In this document: in pieces, positions 33,687 to 42,494 of the stretch | Position numbering within the stretch: position 1 is the first letter of the stretch | Layout: each line of letters starts with the position of its first letter | NCBI GenBank assembly: GCA_944386015.1 | Contig: CALWZK010000012.1 | Location: forward strand, 1-47,047 | DNA: 47,047 bases | Direction of reading: 5' to 3' | From: an uncultured Faecalibacterium sp. | Lineage (GTDB): Bacteria; Bacillota; Clostridia; Oscillospirales; Ruminococcaceae | Position numbers and translations under genes: made by a program | The notes under the pieces: generated by a model | The model's database searches: none | The model's input: only the letters and a program-made list of their open reading frames with translations | What the model was told of the DNA's origin: nothing

Positions 33687-33715
33687 TTTCCAACAATAAA
33701 GCAAAATGCTATACT
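33687..33715 (+). promoter_or_regulatory. Promoter of the CDF-aminotransferase unit
   Basis: TATACT (33710-33715) with extended TGC; TTTCCA (33687-33692) is a weak -35 at 17 bases. Confidence 0.65.
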
Positions 33716-33802
33716 AAAAGAGTGCAGCTGCGGAAATGTGCCAATGCTGCCAACAAAAGGCAGTCAAGAGGGGCTGCCTGTATACGAAGGGAGATCCGCT
33801 TC

Positions 33803-35020
33803 TTGACACAGCTGCTGATACGCGCTTTCGTCAAAGATTATAAAAACCGCCAGGACCCCCAGGTCCGGGAGCGGTATGGCCGTATGGCCGGCATTGTGGG
33901 CGTATGCTGCAACCTGCTGCTGTTCGCCGGCAAGCTGATGGTGGGTACCCTGTTCGGGTCCATCGCCATCACCGCCGACGCCATCAACAACCTGTCCGAT
34001 GCATCCTCCAATATCGTCAGCCTGATCGGCTTCAAGCTGGCCGCCAAGGCCCCCGATGCCGAGCACCCCTATGGCCACGCCCGGTATGAGTATGTGGCGG
34101 GCCTGGCGGTGAGCACCATGATTATGGCCATCGGCCTGAGCCTGCTGAAGGAGTCGGCGGGCAAGGTCCTCCACCCTGAGGAGGTGGGCTTCAGCCTGCT
34201 GACGGTGGGGGTGCTGTGTGCCTCCATCCTGGTGAAACTGTGGATGAGCTTTTTCAACCGGCGGGTGGGCCTGATCATTGAGTCCGAGACCCTGATCGCC
34301 ACCGCCGCCGACAGCCGCAACGACGTCATCTCCACCAGCGCGGTGCTGGTGTCGTCGGTGCTGTGCAAGATCACCCACCTGAACATCATCGATGGCATCA
34401 TGGGCCTGGGTGTGGCCGTGTTCATCCTGTGGTCGGGCTGGGGCCTGGTGCGGGATACCCTGAGCCCCCTGCTGGGCGAAAGCCCCTCCCCCGAGCTGGT
34501 GGAAAAGCTGGAGAAAAAGGTACTGTCCTATCCCCGGGTGCTGGGGGTCCATGACATGATGGTCCACGACTACGGCCCCGGCCGCCAGTTCGCCTCCCTC
34601 CATGTGGAGTTCCCCACCGAGGTGGACCCCCTGGAAGCCCACGACCTGATCGACAACATCGAGCATGATGTGTGGGAAGAGCTGCACCTGCTGCTGACCA
34701 TCCACTATGACCCCATCGTCACATCCGATGCCCGGGTGGGGGTGCTGCGGGCCCGACTGAACGAGGAGATCCACCGGCTGGATCCCTCCCTGTCCATGCA
34801 TGACCTGCGGCTGGTGCCCGGGTCCACCCACACCAATGTCCTGTTTGACCTGGTATTCCCGGCGGGGTACAGCGGCGACAAGCAGGCTGTCCGGCAGAAG
34901 CTGGAAGCCTTTGCCAGCCAGCAGGACCCCACCTACATCTGCAAAATCAAGGTGGAGCAGAGCTACATCGCAGCTCCCGCCGCCCAAGCGGCCCAGACGG
35001 CCAAGAAGGGGGAATCCTGA
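33803..35020 (+). CDS. Cation diffusion facilitator transporter
   Basis: The 405-residue CDF exporter probably moves zinc, manganese, iron or similar cations in exchange for protons. Membrane helices include AGIVGVCCNLLLFAGKLMVG and the metal-site helix AITADAINNLSDASSNIVSL; the HPYGHARYEYV loop and the second site ATAADSRNDVISTSAVLV (two Asp pairs) follow. The cytoplasmic domain (about 245-320) resembles the usual CDF C-domain, and there is an extra C-terminal stretch of about 85 residues. I take TTG 33803 as start because GAAGGGAG lies 9 bases upstream; an ATG reading further upstream gives an unlikely leader. It overlaps the next gene by one base. Confidence 0.88.
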   Translation: MTQLLIRAFVKDYKNRQDPQVRERYGRMAGIVGVCCNLLLFAGKLMVGTLFGSIAITADAINNLSDASSNIVSLIGFKLAAKAPDAEHPYGHARYEYVAGLAVSTMIMAIGLSLLKESAGKVLHPEEVGFSLLTVGVLCASILVKLWMSFFNRRVGLIIESETLIATAADSRNDVISTSAVLVSSVLCKITHLNIIDGIMGLGVAVFILWSGWGLVRDTLSPLLGESPSPELVEKLEKKVLSYPRVLGVHDMMVHDYGPGRQFASLHVEFPTEVDPLEAHDLIDNIEHDVWEELHLLLTIHYDPIVTSDARVGVLRARLNEEIHRLDPSLSMHDLRLVPGSTHTNVLFDLVFPAGYSGDKQAVRQKLEAFASQQDPTYICKIKVEQSYIAAPAAQAAQTAKKGES

Positions 35021-36204
35021 TGCTGAATGAAATGTACCGCCGGATGCTGGCCCACAAGAGCGTCATCCGGGAAACCGCCGCCTACGGCCACCAGCGGGCC
35101 GCCGAGATCGGCTATGAAAACGTGTTCGACTACTCCCTGGGCAACCCCAGCGTCCCCTGCCCGCCGGAATTCACCCAGGCCATGGAGGATCTGCTGGCCC
35201 ACGAGGACCCGGTGGCCCTCCACGGCTACTGCCCCAACCAGGGTGACCCCGGCTTCCGCACTGCGGCGGCAGCCCACCTGAAAAAGGTGTTCGGCCTGCC
35301 CTATGAGCAGAAGGACATCTTCCCCGCCACCGGCGCCGCCGGCGCCATCGCCCACGCCCTGCGGGTGGTCACCGTCCCGGGGGATGAGGTGCTGACCTTT
35401 GCCCCCTACTTCCCCGAGTACGGGCCCTATGTGGCGGGCACCGGCGCCGCCCTGAAGGTGGTTCCGCCCCAGGCCCCGGCCTTCCAGCCCAACCTGGAAG
35501 CCTTTGAGGCCATGCTGACCCCCAGCGTCACGGCGGTGCTGATCAACACCCCCAACAACCCCTCGGGCGTGGTATACTCGGCCGAGACCCTGACCCGGAT
35601 GGCCGAAATCCTCACCGAAAAGAGCAAGGCCTACGGCCATGTGATCTACCTGATCAGCGACGAGCCCTACCGGGATATCGTCTTTGACGGCAAGACGGTG
35701 CCCTATCCGGCGGCCTTCTATCCCCACACCCTGACCTGCTTCTCCTTCTCCAAGAGCCTGAGCCTGCCCGGCGAACGCCTGGGCTATGTGGCTGTGCGGC
35801 CCGGCTGTGAAGGGGAGGAGGTGCTGGTGGACATGATGGCCCAGGTGTCCCGGTTCACCGGCCACAACTGCCCCCCCAGCATCATCCAGAAGGCGGCGGC
35901 CCGGTGCCTGGACGTCACCAGCGACCTGTCGGTGTACGAGACCAACATGAACATCCTGTACGACGCCCTCACCAGCCTGGGCTTCGAGGTGGAGCGCCCC
36001 GGCGGCACCTTCTACATCTTCCCCAAGGCCCTGGAGGCCGACGCCAACGCCTTCTGCCGCCGTGCCCGGGACTATGACCTGCTGCTGGTGCCCAGCGACA
36101 CCTTCGGCGTGGAAGGGTATGTCCGGCTGGCCTACTGCATCGAAACCGAAAAGGTCCGCCGCAGCCTGCCTGCCCTGGAAAAGCTAGCTGCATCCTACCG
36201 GTAA
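35020..36204 (+). CDS. PLP-dependent aminotransferase
   Basis: The 394-residue enzyme is a fold-type I aminotransferase of the aspartate type. Markers are FDYSLGNPSVPCPPEF near the start, GYCPNQGDPGFR, NTPNNPSGVVYS (PLP contacts), LISDEPYRDIVF, and the PLP lysine in CFSFSKSLSLPGERLGYVA. The C-terminal domain has the substrate-binding Arg in EGYVRLAYC. Its ATG overlaps the CDF TGA by one base, so translation is coupled; a functional link to the cation exporter is not obvious. The substrate is unknown. Confidence 0.92.
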   Translation: MLNEMYRRMLAHKSVIRETAAYGHQRAAEIGYENVFDYSLGNPSVPCPPEFTQAMEDLLAHEDPVALHGYCPNQGDPGFRTAAAAHLKKVFGLPYEQKDIFPATGAAGAIAHALRVVTVPGDEVLTFAPYFPEYGPYVAGTGAALKVVPPQAPAFQPNLEAFEAMLTPSVTAVLINTPNNPSGVVYSAETLTRMAEILTEKSKAYGHVIYLISDEPYRDIVFDGKTVPYPAAFYPHTLTCFSFSKSLSLPGERLGYVAVRPGCEGEEVLVDMMAQVSRFTGHNCPPSIIQKAAARCLDVTSDLSVYETNMNILYDALTSLGFEVERPGGTFYIFPKALEADANAFCRRARDYDLLLVPSDTFGVEGYVRLAYCIETEKVRRSLPALEKLAASYR

Positions 36205-36251
36205 CAAGCGCCGCGCCGCGGCGCAGCATGATAGAGAGGAAGGAATCGACC

Positions 36252-37466
36252 ATGGAAAAGATCAAGATGACCACCCCCCTTGTGGAAATGGACGGCGACG
36301 AGATGACCCGCATCCTGTGGCGGAGTATCAAGGACGAACTGATCCTCCCCTTTGTGGATCTGAAAACCGAGTACTATGACCTGGGCCTGCCCAACCGTGA
36401 CGCCACCGGCGACCAGGTGACCATGGACGCCGCCCTGGCCAACAAGAAGTACGGCGTGTCGGTCAAGTGCGCCACCATCACCCCCAACGCCCAGCGGATG
36501 GAGGAGTACAAGCTCCATGAGATGTGGAAGAGCCCCAACGGCACCATCCGGGCTGTGCTGGACGGCACCGTGTTCCGGGCGCCCATCATGATCGATTCCA
36601 TCAAGCCGGTGGTCCGCAACTGGAAAAAGCCCATCACCATTGCCCGTCACGCCTATGGTGACGTGTACAAGTGCACCGAGTTCCGGGTGCCGGGCCCCGG
36701 CCGGGCCGAGCTCCGGTTCACCGGGGAGGACGGTTCCAGCCAGGAAGCGGTGATCTATGACTTCGAGTGCCCCGGCGTGCTGCAGGGCTCCTACAACAAG
36801 GACAGCTCGATCGCCAGCTTTGCCCGCAGCTGCTTTGCCTACGCCCTGGACGCCAAGCAGGACCTGTGGTTCGGCGCCAAGGACACCATCTCCAAGAAGT
36901 ACGACCACACCTTCAAGGACATCTTCCAGGAGATCTACGACGCCGAGTACAAGGAGAAATTCGAGGCCGCCGGCATCACCTACTTCTACAGCCTGATCGA
37001 CGACATCGTGGCCCGCGTGATCCGCAGCGAAGGCGGCTTTATCTGGGCCTGCAAGAACTACGACGGCGACGTGATGAGCGACATGGTGTCCACCGCCTTC
37101 GGCTCCCTGGCCATGATGACCAGCGTCCTGGTGAGCCCCGACGGCAAGTACGAGTACGAGGCCGCCCACGGCACTGTGACCCGCCACTACTACCGCTGGC
37201 TGAAGGGGGAGAAGACCTCCACCAACCCCATGGCCACCATCTTTGCCTGGTCGGGAGCCCTGAAAAAGCGGGGCGAGCTGGACAACCTGCCCGACCTGGT
37301 GGCCTTCGGCGAGGCTCTGGAAGCTGCCAGCATCCAGACCCTGAACGACGGCATCATGACCAAGGACCTGTGCGCCCTGGCGGAGGGGATTACCCCCACC
37401 GCTGTGGACAGCGAGGAATTTATCAAGGCCATCCGCCAGCGGCTGGAAGCCAAGCTGTCGGCTTGA
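36252..37466 (+). CDS. icd: NADP-dependent isocitrate dehydrogenase
   Basis: Isocitrate dehydrogenase converts isocitrate to 2-oxoglutarate and gives NADPH for glutamate synthesis. The 404-residue product is of the dimeric, eukaryote-like type: PLVEMDGDEMTRILWRSIK, the isocitrate-binding KSPNGTIRAVLDGTVFRAPI (about 95-114), CKNYDGDVMSDMVSTAFGS (about 268-286) and EAAHGTVTRHY. It is much closer to the 400-residue NADP group than to the Bacillus citC type. The ATG at 36252 follows GAGGAAGGA by 7 bases. It ends at a terminator. Confidence 0.95.
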   Translation: MEKIKMTTPLVEMDGDEMTRILWRSIKDELILPFVDLKTEYYDLGLPNRDATGDQVTMDAALANKKYGVSVKCATITPNAQRMEEYKLHEMWKSPNGTIRAVLDGTVFRAPIMIDSIKPVVRNWKKPITIARHAYGDVYKCTEFRVPGPGRAELRFTGEDGSSQEAVIYDFECPGVLQGSYNKDSSIASFARSCFAYALDAKQDLWFGAKDTISKKYDHTFKDIFQEIYDAEYKEKFEAAGITYFYSLIDDIVARVIRSEGGFIWACKNYDGDVMSDMVSTAFGSLAMMTSVLVSPDGKYEYEAAHGTVTRHYYRWLKGEKTSTNPMATIFAWSGALKKRGELDNLPDLVAFGEALEAASIQTLNDGIMTKDLCALAEGITPTAVDSEEFIKAIRQRLEAKLSA

Positions 37467-37491
37467 TGGCGCTGCTTTGATTGAACAATTT

Positions 37492-37523
37492 GGGACCGTC
37501 CCCGGGAGGGGAGGTCCCTTTTT
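37492..37523 (+). terminator. Terminator after icd
   Basis: GGGACC (37492-37497) pairs with GGTCCC (37513-37518), with an inner CCCC/GGGG pairing, then TTTTT. Confidence 0.85.
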
Positions 37524-38108
37524 GATGCCCATGCAATTACTGTTTGTATAATATGCGTGTATGATTCCTTTTTAAGGGAATGTATCTTTGATTGATTATC
37601 TAAACCCACCCACCGCCCATAGCGGTGCCCCCTGCGGCCTGCGGCCGCGCCCCCCTGTGGGGGGCTTGCTTGCCGTTGGTTGATATCTTCTTCTTTTAGC
37701 TGTGCTGCAGCTTTCGGGCCAGCGATTAGCGGCTGCTGCGCTGCCTATACCCAGAAGGAGCAGTCTGTGGTTCAGAGCCCCGGCAGGGGCGGCGACGCAG
37801 CCGCGGGGGTTCCGCTAAAGGGGCGGGTGGGCGGGTCAAAATCATCCCCTGGATCGAGCGTCAAACCTTCCGGCAGGGCATCCGCCGTGCGGGTTGGCCG
37901 TTGCAGGAAAGTATTCGGCTATCAGAGAAACCCGCCGGACCAGATGCAAAATAAAAATCCCCATTCCTGAAAACAGGAACAGGGATTTTGCATCACCTTG
38001 GACTCACAGGGCCGCAGGCCGGGAGCCTGAAAAAGAGAGCAGGACTTTACCGCCGGCAGGGCTTTGTGAGGACTAGGCAGTCAGTGGTACCAGTTGAAAA
38101 GTCTTTTG
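37524..38108. other. Gene-free region between icd and the phosphate-transport genes
   Basis: About 585 bases without a supported gene. The region mixes GC-rich repeats (the palindromic GCGGCCTGCGGCCGC at about 37634-37648, and CCCCCCTGTGGGGGG next to it) with a hairpin that looks like a terminator, AAAAATCCCCATTCCTG / CAGGAACAGGGATTTT (about 37951-37990). The function is unknown; the region may be a remnant of mobile or structured sequence. Confidence 0.4.
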
Positions 38109-38133
38109 CTTACTTTTCTTCCAGAAAAGTAAG
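38109..38133 (-). terminator. Hairpin after the DUF47 gene
   Basis: CTTACTTTTCT and AGAAAAGTAAG form an 11-bp stem directly after the stop codon on the minus strand. The following run (CAAAAGACTTTTC) is not a clean T-tract. Confidence 0.6.
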
Positions 38134-38757
38134 TTAGGAGTTTTTCATGACGACGTATTCGACGCTGTCGGCGATGGCCTCGCAGGCGTCGGCGCACTTT
38201 TCCAGATAGGTGTAGATCTCGCCCCAGGCGATCACCTCGGCAATGTCCGATTTGTTGACGTGGAGATCCCGCATGTTGGCGATGTAGAGACGGTCACACT
38301 CCTCTTCCAGGGAGTTGATGCGGATGATGTCCTCCTTGAGCTTTTTGGAGTGCTTGAAATCTGCGAACTCCTCCAGCAGCCGGCAGACCTGGTCACAGGC
38401 GCGGATCACTACCTCCAGCATGTTGAGGGCCCCGGGATGGATGGTCTGGACGTTGTGCATGTAAACCCGGATGCAGACCTCCTCCAGCTTGTCGGTGAGA
38501 GTGTCGATCCGGGTGCTGAGGGCCGAGATGTCCTCCCGCTCGATGGGGGTGATGAAGGCGTGGGCCAGCTGGTCGGTCATGGCGTGGCGCTTTTTGTCGG
38601 CGGTGTGCTCGATGGTGTGGATCTGCTCCATCCAGGCGGGCATCTGGGCCGGGTCAAAGTTGCGGAAGATATCTTTCAGCAGCTGGGCCGCCTGGCTGGC
38701 GTAGCCGGCGCAGGCGATGAAATTGTCAAAATACATGGCGTCCTGTTTTTTCGACAT
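38134..38757 (-). CDS. DUF47 / PhoU-like phosphate transport regulator
   Basis: The 207-residue all-helical protein belongs to DUF47 (TIGR00153), related to PhoU. It has charged heptads, EQIHTIEHTADKKRHAMTDQLAHAFITPIEREDI compressed at 44-77, and LEEECDRLYIANMRDLH. These proteins partner Pit transporters and are thought to control their activity. Here it follows pit by 42 bases on the same strand, fitting that role. Confidence 0.93.
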   Translation of the reverse strand: MSKKQDAMYFDNFIACAGYASQAAQLLKDIFRNFDPAQMPAWMEQIHTIEHTADKKRHAMTDQLAHAFITPIEREDISALSTRIDTLTDKLEEVCIRVYMHNVQTIHPGALNMLEVVIRACDQVCRLLEEFADFKHSKKLKEDIIRINSLEEECDRLYIANMRDLHVNKSDIAEVIAWGEIYTYLEKCADACEAIADSVEYVVMKNS

Positions 38758-38799
38758 GGGTTTTCCTCTCCTTTGTCACTGAGGCAAAGCCGCAGGGCC

Positions 38800-39852
38800 T
38801 TACCAGATCTGCATGAAAATCTTGGCCATCACAAAACTGATGAGTCCGCACCCGGGGAAGGTGAAGATCCAGGTCAGCATCATGTCCTTGACAACGCCGA
38901 AGTTGATGGCCGACAGCCGCTTGACGGCGCCCACGCCCATGATGGCGCTGGTCTTGGTGTGGGTGGTGGATACCGGGATGCCGAACAGGCTGGAATAGAG
39001 CAGGCAGATGGCGCCCGCCACGTCGGCACAGAAGCCCTGGTACCGCTCCAGCTTGACCATGTCCATGCCCACCGACTTGATGATCTTTTCGCCGCCGACG
39101 CTGGTGCCCAGGGCCATCACCACGCTGCACAGCAGCATCAGCCAGACCGGGATCTCCATCCCCACCACCGAGCTCTGGCCGCTGGAAAAGGCCAGCCCCA
39201 GGAACAAAACGCCGATGAACTTCTGGCCGTCCTGGGCGCCGTGCATGAAGCTCATGGCGGCGGCGCCGGCAATCTGAGCCAGGCGGAAAAACCGGTTGGC
39301 GGCCTGGAGCTCAATGTTGTAGCACAGGATGGTGACCAGCTTGCAGATGACCCAGCCGGTGGCAAAGCCCAGCAGCAGGCTGAGGGCCAGGCCGTAGAGC
39401 ACCTTGCTCCACTCGCCGAAGTTGATGCCCCCGACGCCCCCCTGGATGGCGATGGCCGCGCCGGACAGGCCGGCGATCAGGCTGTGGCTCTCGCTGGTGG
39501 GAATGCCAAAAATCGAGGCCCCCACACTGTACACCACAATGGACAGCAGGGACGCACACAGGGCGATGAGGGCGCTGGAAGTGTCGGTGCCGAAATCCAC
39601 CATGTTGCTGATGGTGGAGGCCACCGAACTGTTGATCTGGGTCATGACAAAGACACCCAGAAAATTGAACACCGCGCTCATCCAGATGGCCTGGCGCACC
39701 CCCAGACAGCGGGTGGTGACGCAGGTGGCGATGGCGTTGGGGGCGTCGGTCCAGCCGTTGACAAAGATGACCCCCAGGGTGAAAACCACCGTGATGATGA
39801 GGATCGGGTTGCCGGCCAGCTGCCCCCAGAATGAGGTAAATGACAGATCCAT
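38800..39852 (-). CDS. pit: Low-affinity inorganic phosphate transporter (Pit/PHO4 family)
   Basis: The 350-residue membrane protein takes up phosphate with metal ions and protons. Pit signatures are seen near the N-terminus (IFVNGWTDAPNAIATCVTTR) and in the second repeat (AAAMSFMHGAQDGQKFIGVLF), the two inverted PHO4 repeats. The family-typical loop GVPVSTTHT-like IPVSTTHTKTSAIMGVGAV occurs at about 308-326. About nine membrane segments. The gene starts 42 bases before the DUF47 gene (same operon). A promoter and a 24-base imperfect palindrome lie upstream. Confidence 0.95.
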   Translation of the reverse strand: MDLSFTSFWGQLAGNPILIITVVFTLGVIFVNGWTDAPNAIATCVTTRCLGVRQAIWMSAVFNFLGVFVMTQINSSVASTISNMVDFGTDTSSALIALCASLLSIVVYSVGASIFGIPTSESHSLIAGLSGAAIAIQGGVGGINFGEWSKVLYGLALSLLLGFATGWVICKLVTILCYNIELQAANRFFRLAQIAGAAAMSFMHGAQDGQKFIGVLFLGLAFSSGQSSVVGMEIPVWLMLLCSVVMALGTSVGGEKIIKSVGMDMVKLERYQGFCADVAGAICLLYSSLFGIPVSTTHTKTSAIMGVGAVKRLSAINFGVVKDMMLTWIFTFPGCGLISFVMAKIFMQIW

Positions 39853-39925
39853 AAAGCTGCAATAGACTCCTTTCGGCAGGTCGGACGGGGCAGGGCCCCG
39901 GGACGAAAATCACCAGACGCAGAGT

Positions 39926-39949
39926 GATGCACGGTGCACACCATGCATC
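39926..39949 (-). promoter_or_regulatory. Palindromic operator candidate upstream of pit
   Basis: A 24-base imperfect inverted repeat (GATGCA.GGTG / CACC.TGCATC) lies 15 bases downstream of the -10, near the likely transcription start, and 74 bases before the pit ATG. A repressor binding here would block the promoter; the protein is unknown. Confidence 0.5.
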
Positions 39950-39963
39950 AGAATCTTACCATC

Positions 39964-39992
39964 ATTTTACTAAATTTATATCTGTTTTTCAA
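39964..39992 (-). promoter_or_regulatory. pit promoter
   Basis: On the minus strand TTGAAA (complement of 39987-39992) and TAAAAT (complement of 39964-39969) are 17 bases apart. Confidence 0.75.
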
Positions 39993-40050
39993 GAAGAATG
40001 TCGGATTCCATCCCGGCCCCAGGGCAGCAAACAGCCTTGCAAATTAATAA

Positions 40051-40366
40051 AAAAATCCCAGCCGGACGACATGCGCGTACGGCTGGGATACATACATGGA
40101 AATGGAGCACAGAGAGTGTGCGGGACGCGAAGCGGCACGTGCGCGGTTCTGTGCTCCATTTTGTCTAAAAGGGGGATATTAGGGACTGCGGAGCTGAGCC
40201 GCTGCCTGCGGCAGAAACAGGCGAAGCGCAAGAGGAACGCGATCTGTCTTTTGCAAGGGCACCATGATGCCCGCCGCAAAAGCAGGGAACCGCAACCAAA
40301 GGATTTCTGCCGCGCGCCTGCGCGCAGAAATTGGTTCCCCCTAAAGCGTGCCGTTTTCGGCACGCT
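40051..40366 (-). repeat. Dispersed structured element, copy 3 (minus strand)
   Basis: Read on the minus strand, the element starts about 40 bases after the cupin-protein gene. H1 is AGCGTGCC/GGCACGCT (40345-40366). H2 has the same bulged stem as copy 1 (40304-40330). The central hairpin CTTTTGC..GGGCA/TGCCC..GCAAAAG is at 40248-40282. The linker CCCTAATATCCCCCTTTT follows. H3 is a perfect 14-bp stem (40100-40113 with 40148-40161). H4 is ATCCCAGCCG/CGGCTGGGAT with inner ACG/CGT and loop CGCATGT (40055-40089), followed on the minus strand by TTTTTTTATTAATTT, a terminator-like end. The central insert is nearly identical to part of copy 2. Confidence 0.85.
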
Positions 40367-40369
40367 GAA

Positions 40370-40388
40370 ACGGCCCCCGGAGGGGCCG
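40370..40388 (-). terminator. Hairpin after the cupin-protein gene
   Basis: CGGCCCC and GGGGCCG pair closely after the gene end; on the minus strand a short TTTC follows. It is a weak terminator, with the repeat element just beyond. Confidence 0.5.
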
Positions 40389-40405
40389 CCCGCTGCGTTT
40401 CTATG

Positions 40406-41146
40406 TTACCGAAGCTTTCCGTATGCCTCGTCGGAGACCGGCTCGCACCACTCGTTGCTGGCGTTCTCGCCGGGGACCTCGATGGCCACATGGGAGAACC
40501 AGCTGTCACAGGCTGCGCCGTGCCAGTGCTTGACTTCCGCGGGGATGGTGACGGCGTCGCCGGGGGCCAGGGGCTGGGGCTCCTTGCCCCACTCCTGGTA
40601 CCAGCCCCGGCCGGCGGTGCAGAGCAGGATCTGCCCGCCGCCCTTGGAGGCGTGGTGGATGTGCCAGTTGTTGCGGCAGCCCGGCTCAAAGGTGACGTTG
40701 GCAGCGCTGACGCCGTTTTCCCCGGCCAGCATTTTGAGATAGCTGCGGCCCACAAAATACTGGGCGTAGGCGTCGTTGGGGGCGCCCAGGCCGAAGATGC
40801 CGCCGCAGGGCTCCTGGGCGGTGTCATCGGCCCAGACCTCCTTGGCCATCCGGAAGGCGGCCCAGGCTTTGGGCCAGCCTGCATAGAAGGCCGCATGGGT
40901 GATGATTTCAGCAATCTCCTCCCGGGTGATGCCGTTTTTCCTGGCGGTGGCCAGGTGATACTGGAAAGAGCTGTCCACCAGGCCCTGGGCCAGCAGGGCC
41001 ACCACCGTCACCAGGGAGCGGTCTCGCAGGGAGAGCTTGTCCTCCCGGCTCCACACCTCCCCAAAAAGCACATCGTCGTTCAGCCGGGCAAATTGGGGGG
41101 CAAAATCCCCCAGCTGGTCCCGTCCTGCCGTCTGTTTCACTGCCAT
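40406..41146 (-). CDS. Carboxymuconolactone decarboxylase / cupin two-domain protein
   Basis: The 246-residue protein joins two domains. The first half (about 25-100) resembles the carboxymuconolactone-decarboxylase/AhpD-like helical fold (SLRDRSLVTVVALLAQGLVDS, then ITREEIAEIITHAAFYAGWPKAW). The second half (about 130-225) is a cupin barrel with the His motif WHIHHASKGGGQILL and PAEVKHWHGAACDSW. The enzyme activity is unknown. The ATG at 41146 follows GGAGG by 8 bases. It has its own promoter and stands alone between repeat copy 3 and the foldase gene. Confidence 0.88.
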   Translation of the reverse strand: MAVKQTAGRDQLGDFAPQFARLNDDVLFGEVWSREDKLSLRDRSLVTVVALLAQGLVDSSFQYHLATARKNGITREEIAEIITHAAFYAGWPKAWAAFRMAKEVWADDTAQEPCGGIFGLGAPNDAYAQYFVGRSYLKMLAGENGVSAANVTFEPGCRNNWHIHHASKGGGQILLCTAGRGWYQEWGKEPQPLAPGDAVTIPAEVKHWHGAACDSWFSHVAIEVPGENASNEWCEPVSDEAYGKLR

Positions 41147-41212
41147 ATCTTCTGCCTCCGTTTCCATGGGGCCGCAGCTTTCTGCGGCCATTGCACTCGT
41201 TTTGACACCCCC

Positions 41213-41242
41213 ATTGTAACGCCGGAGCGCTGAAATGTCTAA
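41213..41242 (-). promoter_or_regulatory. Candidate promoter of the cupin-protein gene
   Basis: On the minus strand TTAGAC (complement of 41237-41242) and TACAAT (complement of 41213-41218) are 18 bases apart, about 67 bases upstream of the start. Confidence 0.5.
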
Positions 41243-41291
41243 TACCTATCCGGAATCATGCAGCATGCTCAAAATGCATGCATCCCCCAAC

Positions 41292-41319
41292 AAAAAGGGC
41301 CCGGAACCAGGTCCGGGCC
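41292..41319 (-). terminator. Terminator after the foldase-like gene
   Basis: GGCCCGG and CCGGGCC pair; on the minus strand TTTTTG follows. Confidence 0.85.
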
Positions 41320-41339
41320 GCAGGGCTGCTGATGGAATA

Positions 41340-42416
41340 TCAGGCGTTCATCTTGATCTTGGAGGCGGGGAGCCTGGCCATGGCGCTGGAGTCCAGATTG
41401 GTTTCCAGGGCGGCGCCGGCCTCCTTCATGTCATTGTCCACCATGGGGGTGGCCATGTCGGACAGGATGGTGGAGCGGAGGATATCCAGGCTCATGGTCT
41501 CCAGGGGGTCCATCCGCATGGCGATCAGGATGGAGGTGCTGGAGTAGGTGACGGCGCAGGCGTCACCGTACTGGAGGCCCCGCAGGGTGGCGGCGTCCTC
41601 CTCCGAGAAGGAGCTGTCCAGCTGGTCCTGGCTCAGGAAGCTGGAGCTCAGCTGGCTGGCGGCGTCCTCGGCGGACAGCTCGGAATCCAGCACAGCGTAG
41701 ATGTCGGGCAGGGCAGCGGCCACCGTGTCATCGAAGGTGTCGGGGGTGCTGGCTGCGGCGGCATCCTGGGCCAGCTGCAGCATCTGGCTGGTCTGGTCCT
41801 CGTCGGCAAAGGCGTAGGTGGAGGTGTTGTACAGGGGCACCGTGACGTAGCGGATGTAGAGCATCTCGTTTTCCAGGTGGTCGGTGAGCTGGTCATCGGT
41901 GAGGGGGGTCTCGCCGCCGATGCCGTAGATCAGATTGACCAGGGCAGCCTGCTTGGCCAGGTTGTACTCGTACTGGCGGATGGTGTCCTCGCCGATGCCG
42001 TTGGCCTTGTACAGGTCGCCGTAGCTGTCCATCAGCTGGTCGGTGTAGCTGTCGGCCTGGCTGGTGTAGTCATCGGTGAGGCCGTCGGACAGCTGGCTGA
42101 AGCGGTCCTCCACAGCCACATAGCGCTGGAGGTCTTCCTGGGTGGTCTGGGCCACAAAATCGCTGACGGTGATGCTCTCGCCGTCATCGGTGGTGATGGT
42201 CTCTTTCAGGAAGGACTTGACCTTGGAGGGGTCCTGATCCTCGCCGGCGTACTGGGCGGCCTGCTGGTAGGCGTCGAACTGGGCCAGCAGGTAGAGGCCC
42301 GAGCTGATCTCCTGGCCGCCGATGGTCCCCACCGTGTCGGGGGTGGAGATGGTGCAGCCGGCCAGGGAGAAGCAGAGCGCCAGCACAGCGGCCAGCGCGA
42401 GCAGTTTCTGTTTCAT
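41340..42416 (-). CDS. PrsA/SurA-like foldase lipoprotein
   Basis: The 358-residue lipoprotein has a signal peptide and lipobox SLAGC (Cys at about 21). After it comes TVGTIGGQEISSGLYLLAQ, the usual start of SurA/PrsA N-domains, and a helical region (about 30-190). A possible parvulin-like part follows (about 195-300), but I cannot see clear rotamase motifs. It probably assists folding of secreted proteins outside the membrane. It follows mfd by 78 bases on the same strand, as PrsA-like genes often do in this lineage. Catalytic isomerase activity is uncertain. Confidence 0.75.
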   Translation of the reverse strand: MKQKLLALAAVLALCFSLAGCTISTPDTVGTIGGQEISSGLYLLAQFDAYQQAAQYAGEDQDPSKVKSFLKETITTDDGESITVSDFVAQTTQEDLQRYVAVEDRFSQLSDGLTDDYTSQADSYTDQLMDSYGDLYKANGIGEDTIRQYEYNLAKQAALVNLIYGIGGETPLTDDQLTDHLENEMLYIRYVTVPLYNTSTYAFADEDQTSQMLQLAQDAAAASTPDTFDDTVAAALPDIYAVLDSELSAEDAASQLSSSFLSQDQLDSSFSEEDAATLRGLQYGDACAVTYSSTSILIAMRMDPLETMSLDILRSTILSDMATPMVDNDMKEAGAALETNLDSSAMARLPASKIKMNA

Positions 42417-42494
42417 TGCGGTATGCTCCTTTGATGAATTTGGAACGGGTGGGTCAGATAACCCTCCCAGTATAACCCCGGCGGGCCGGGTGCG

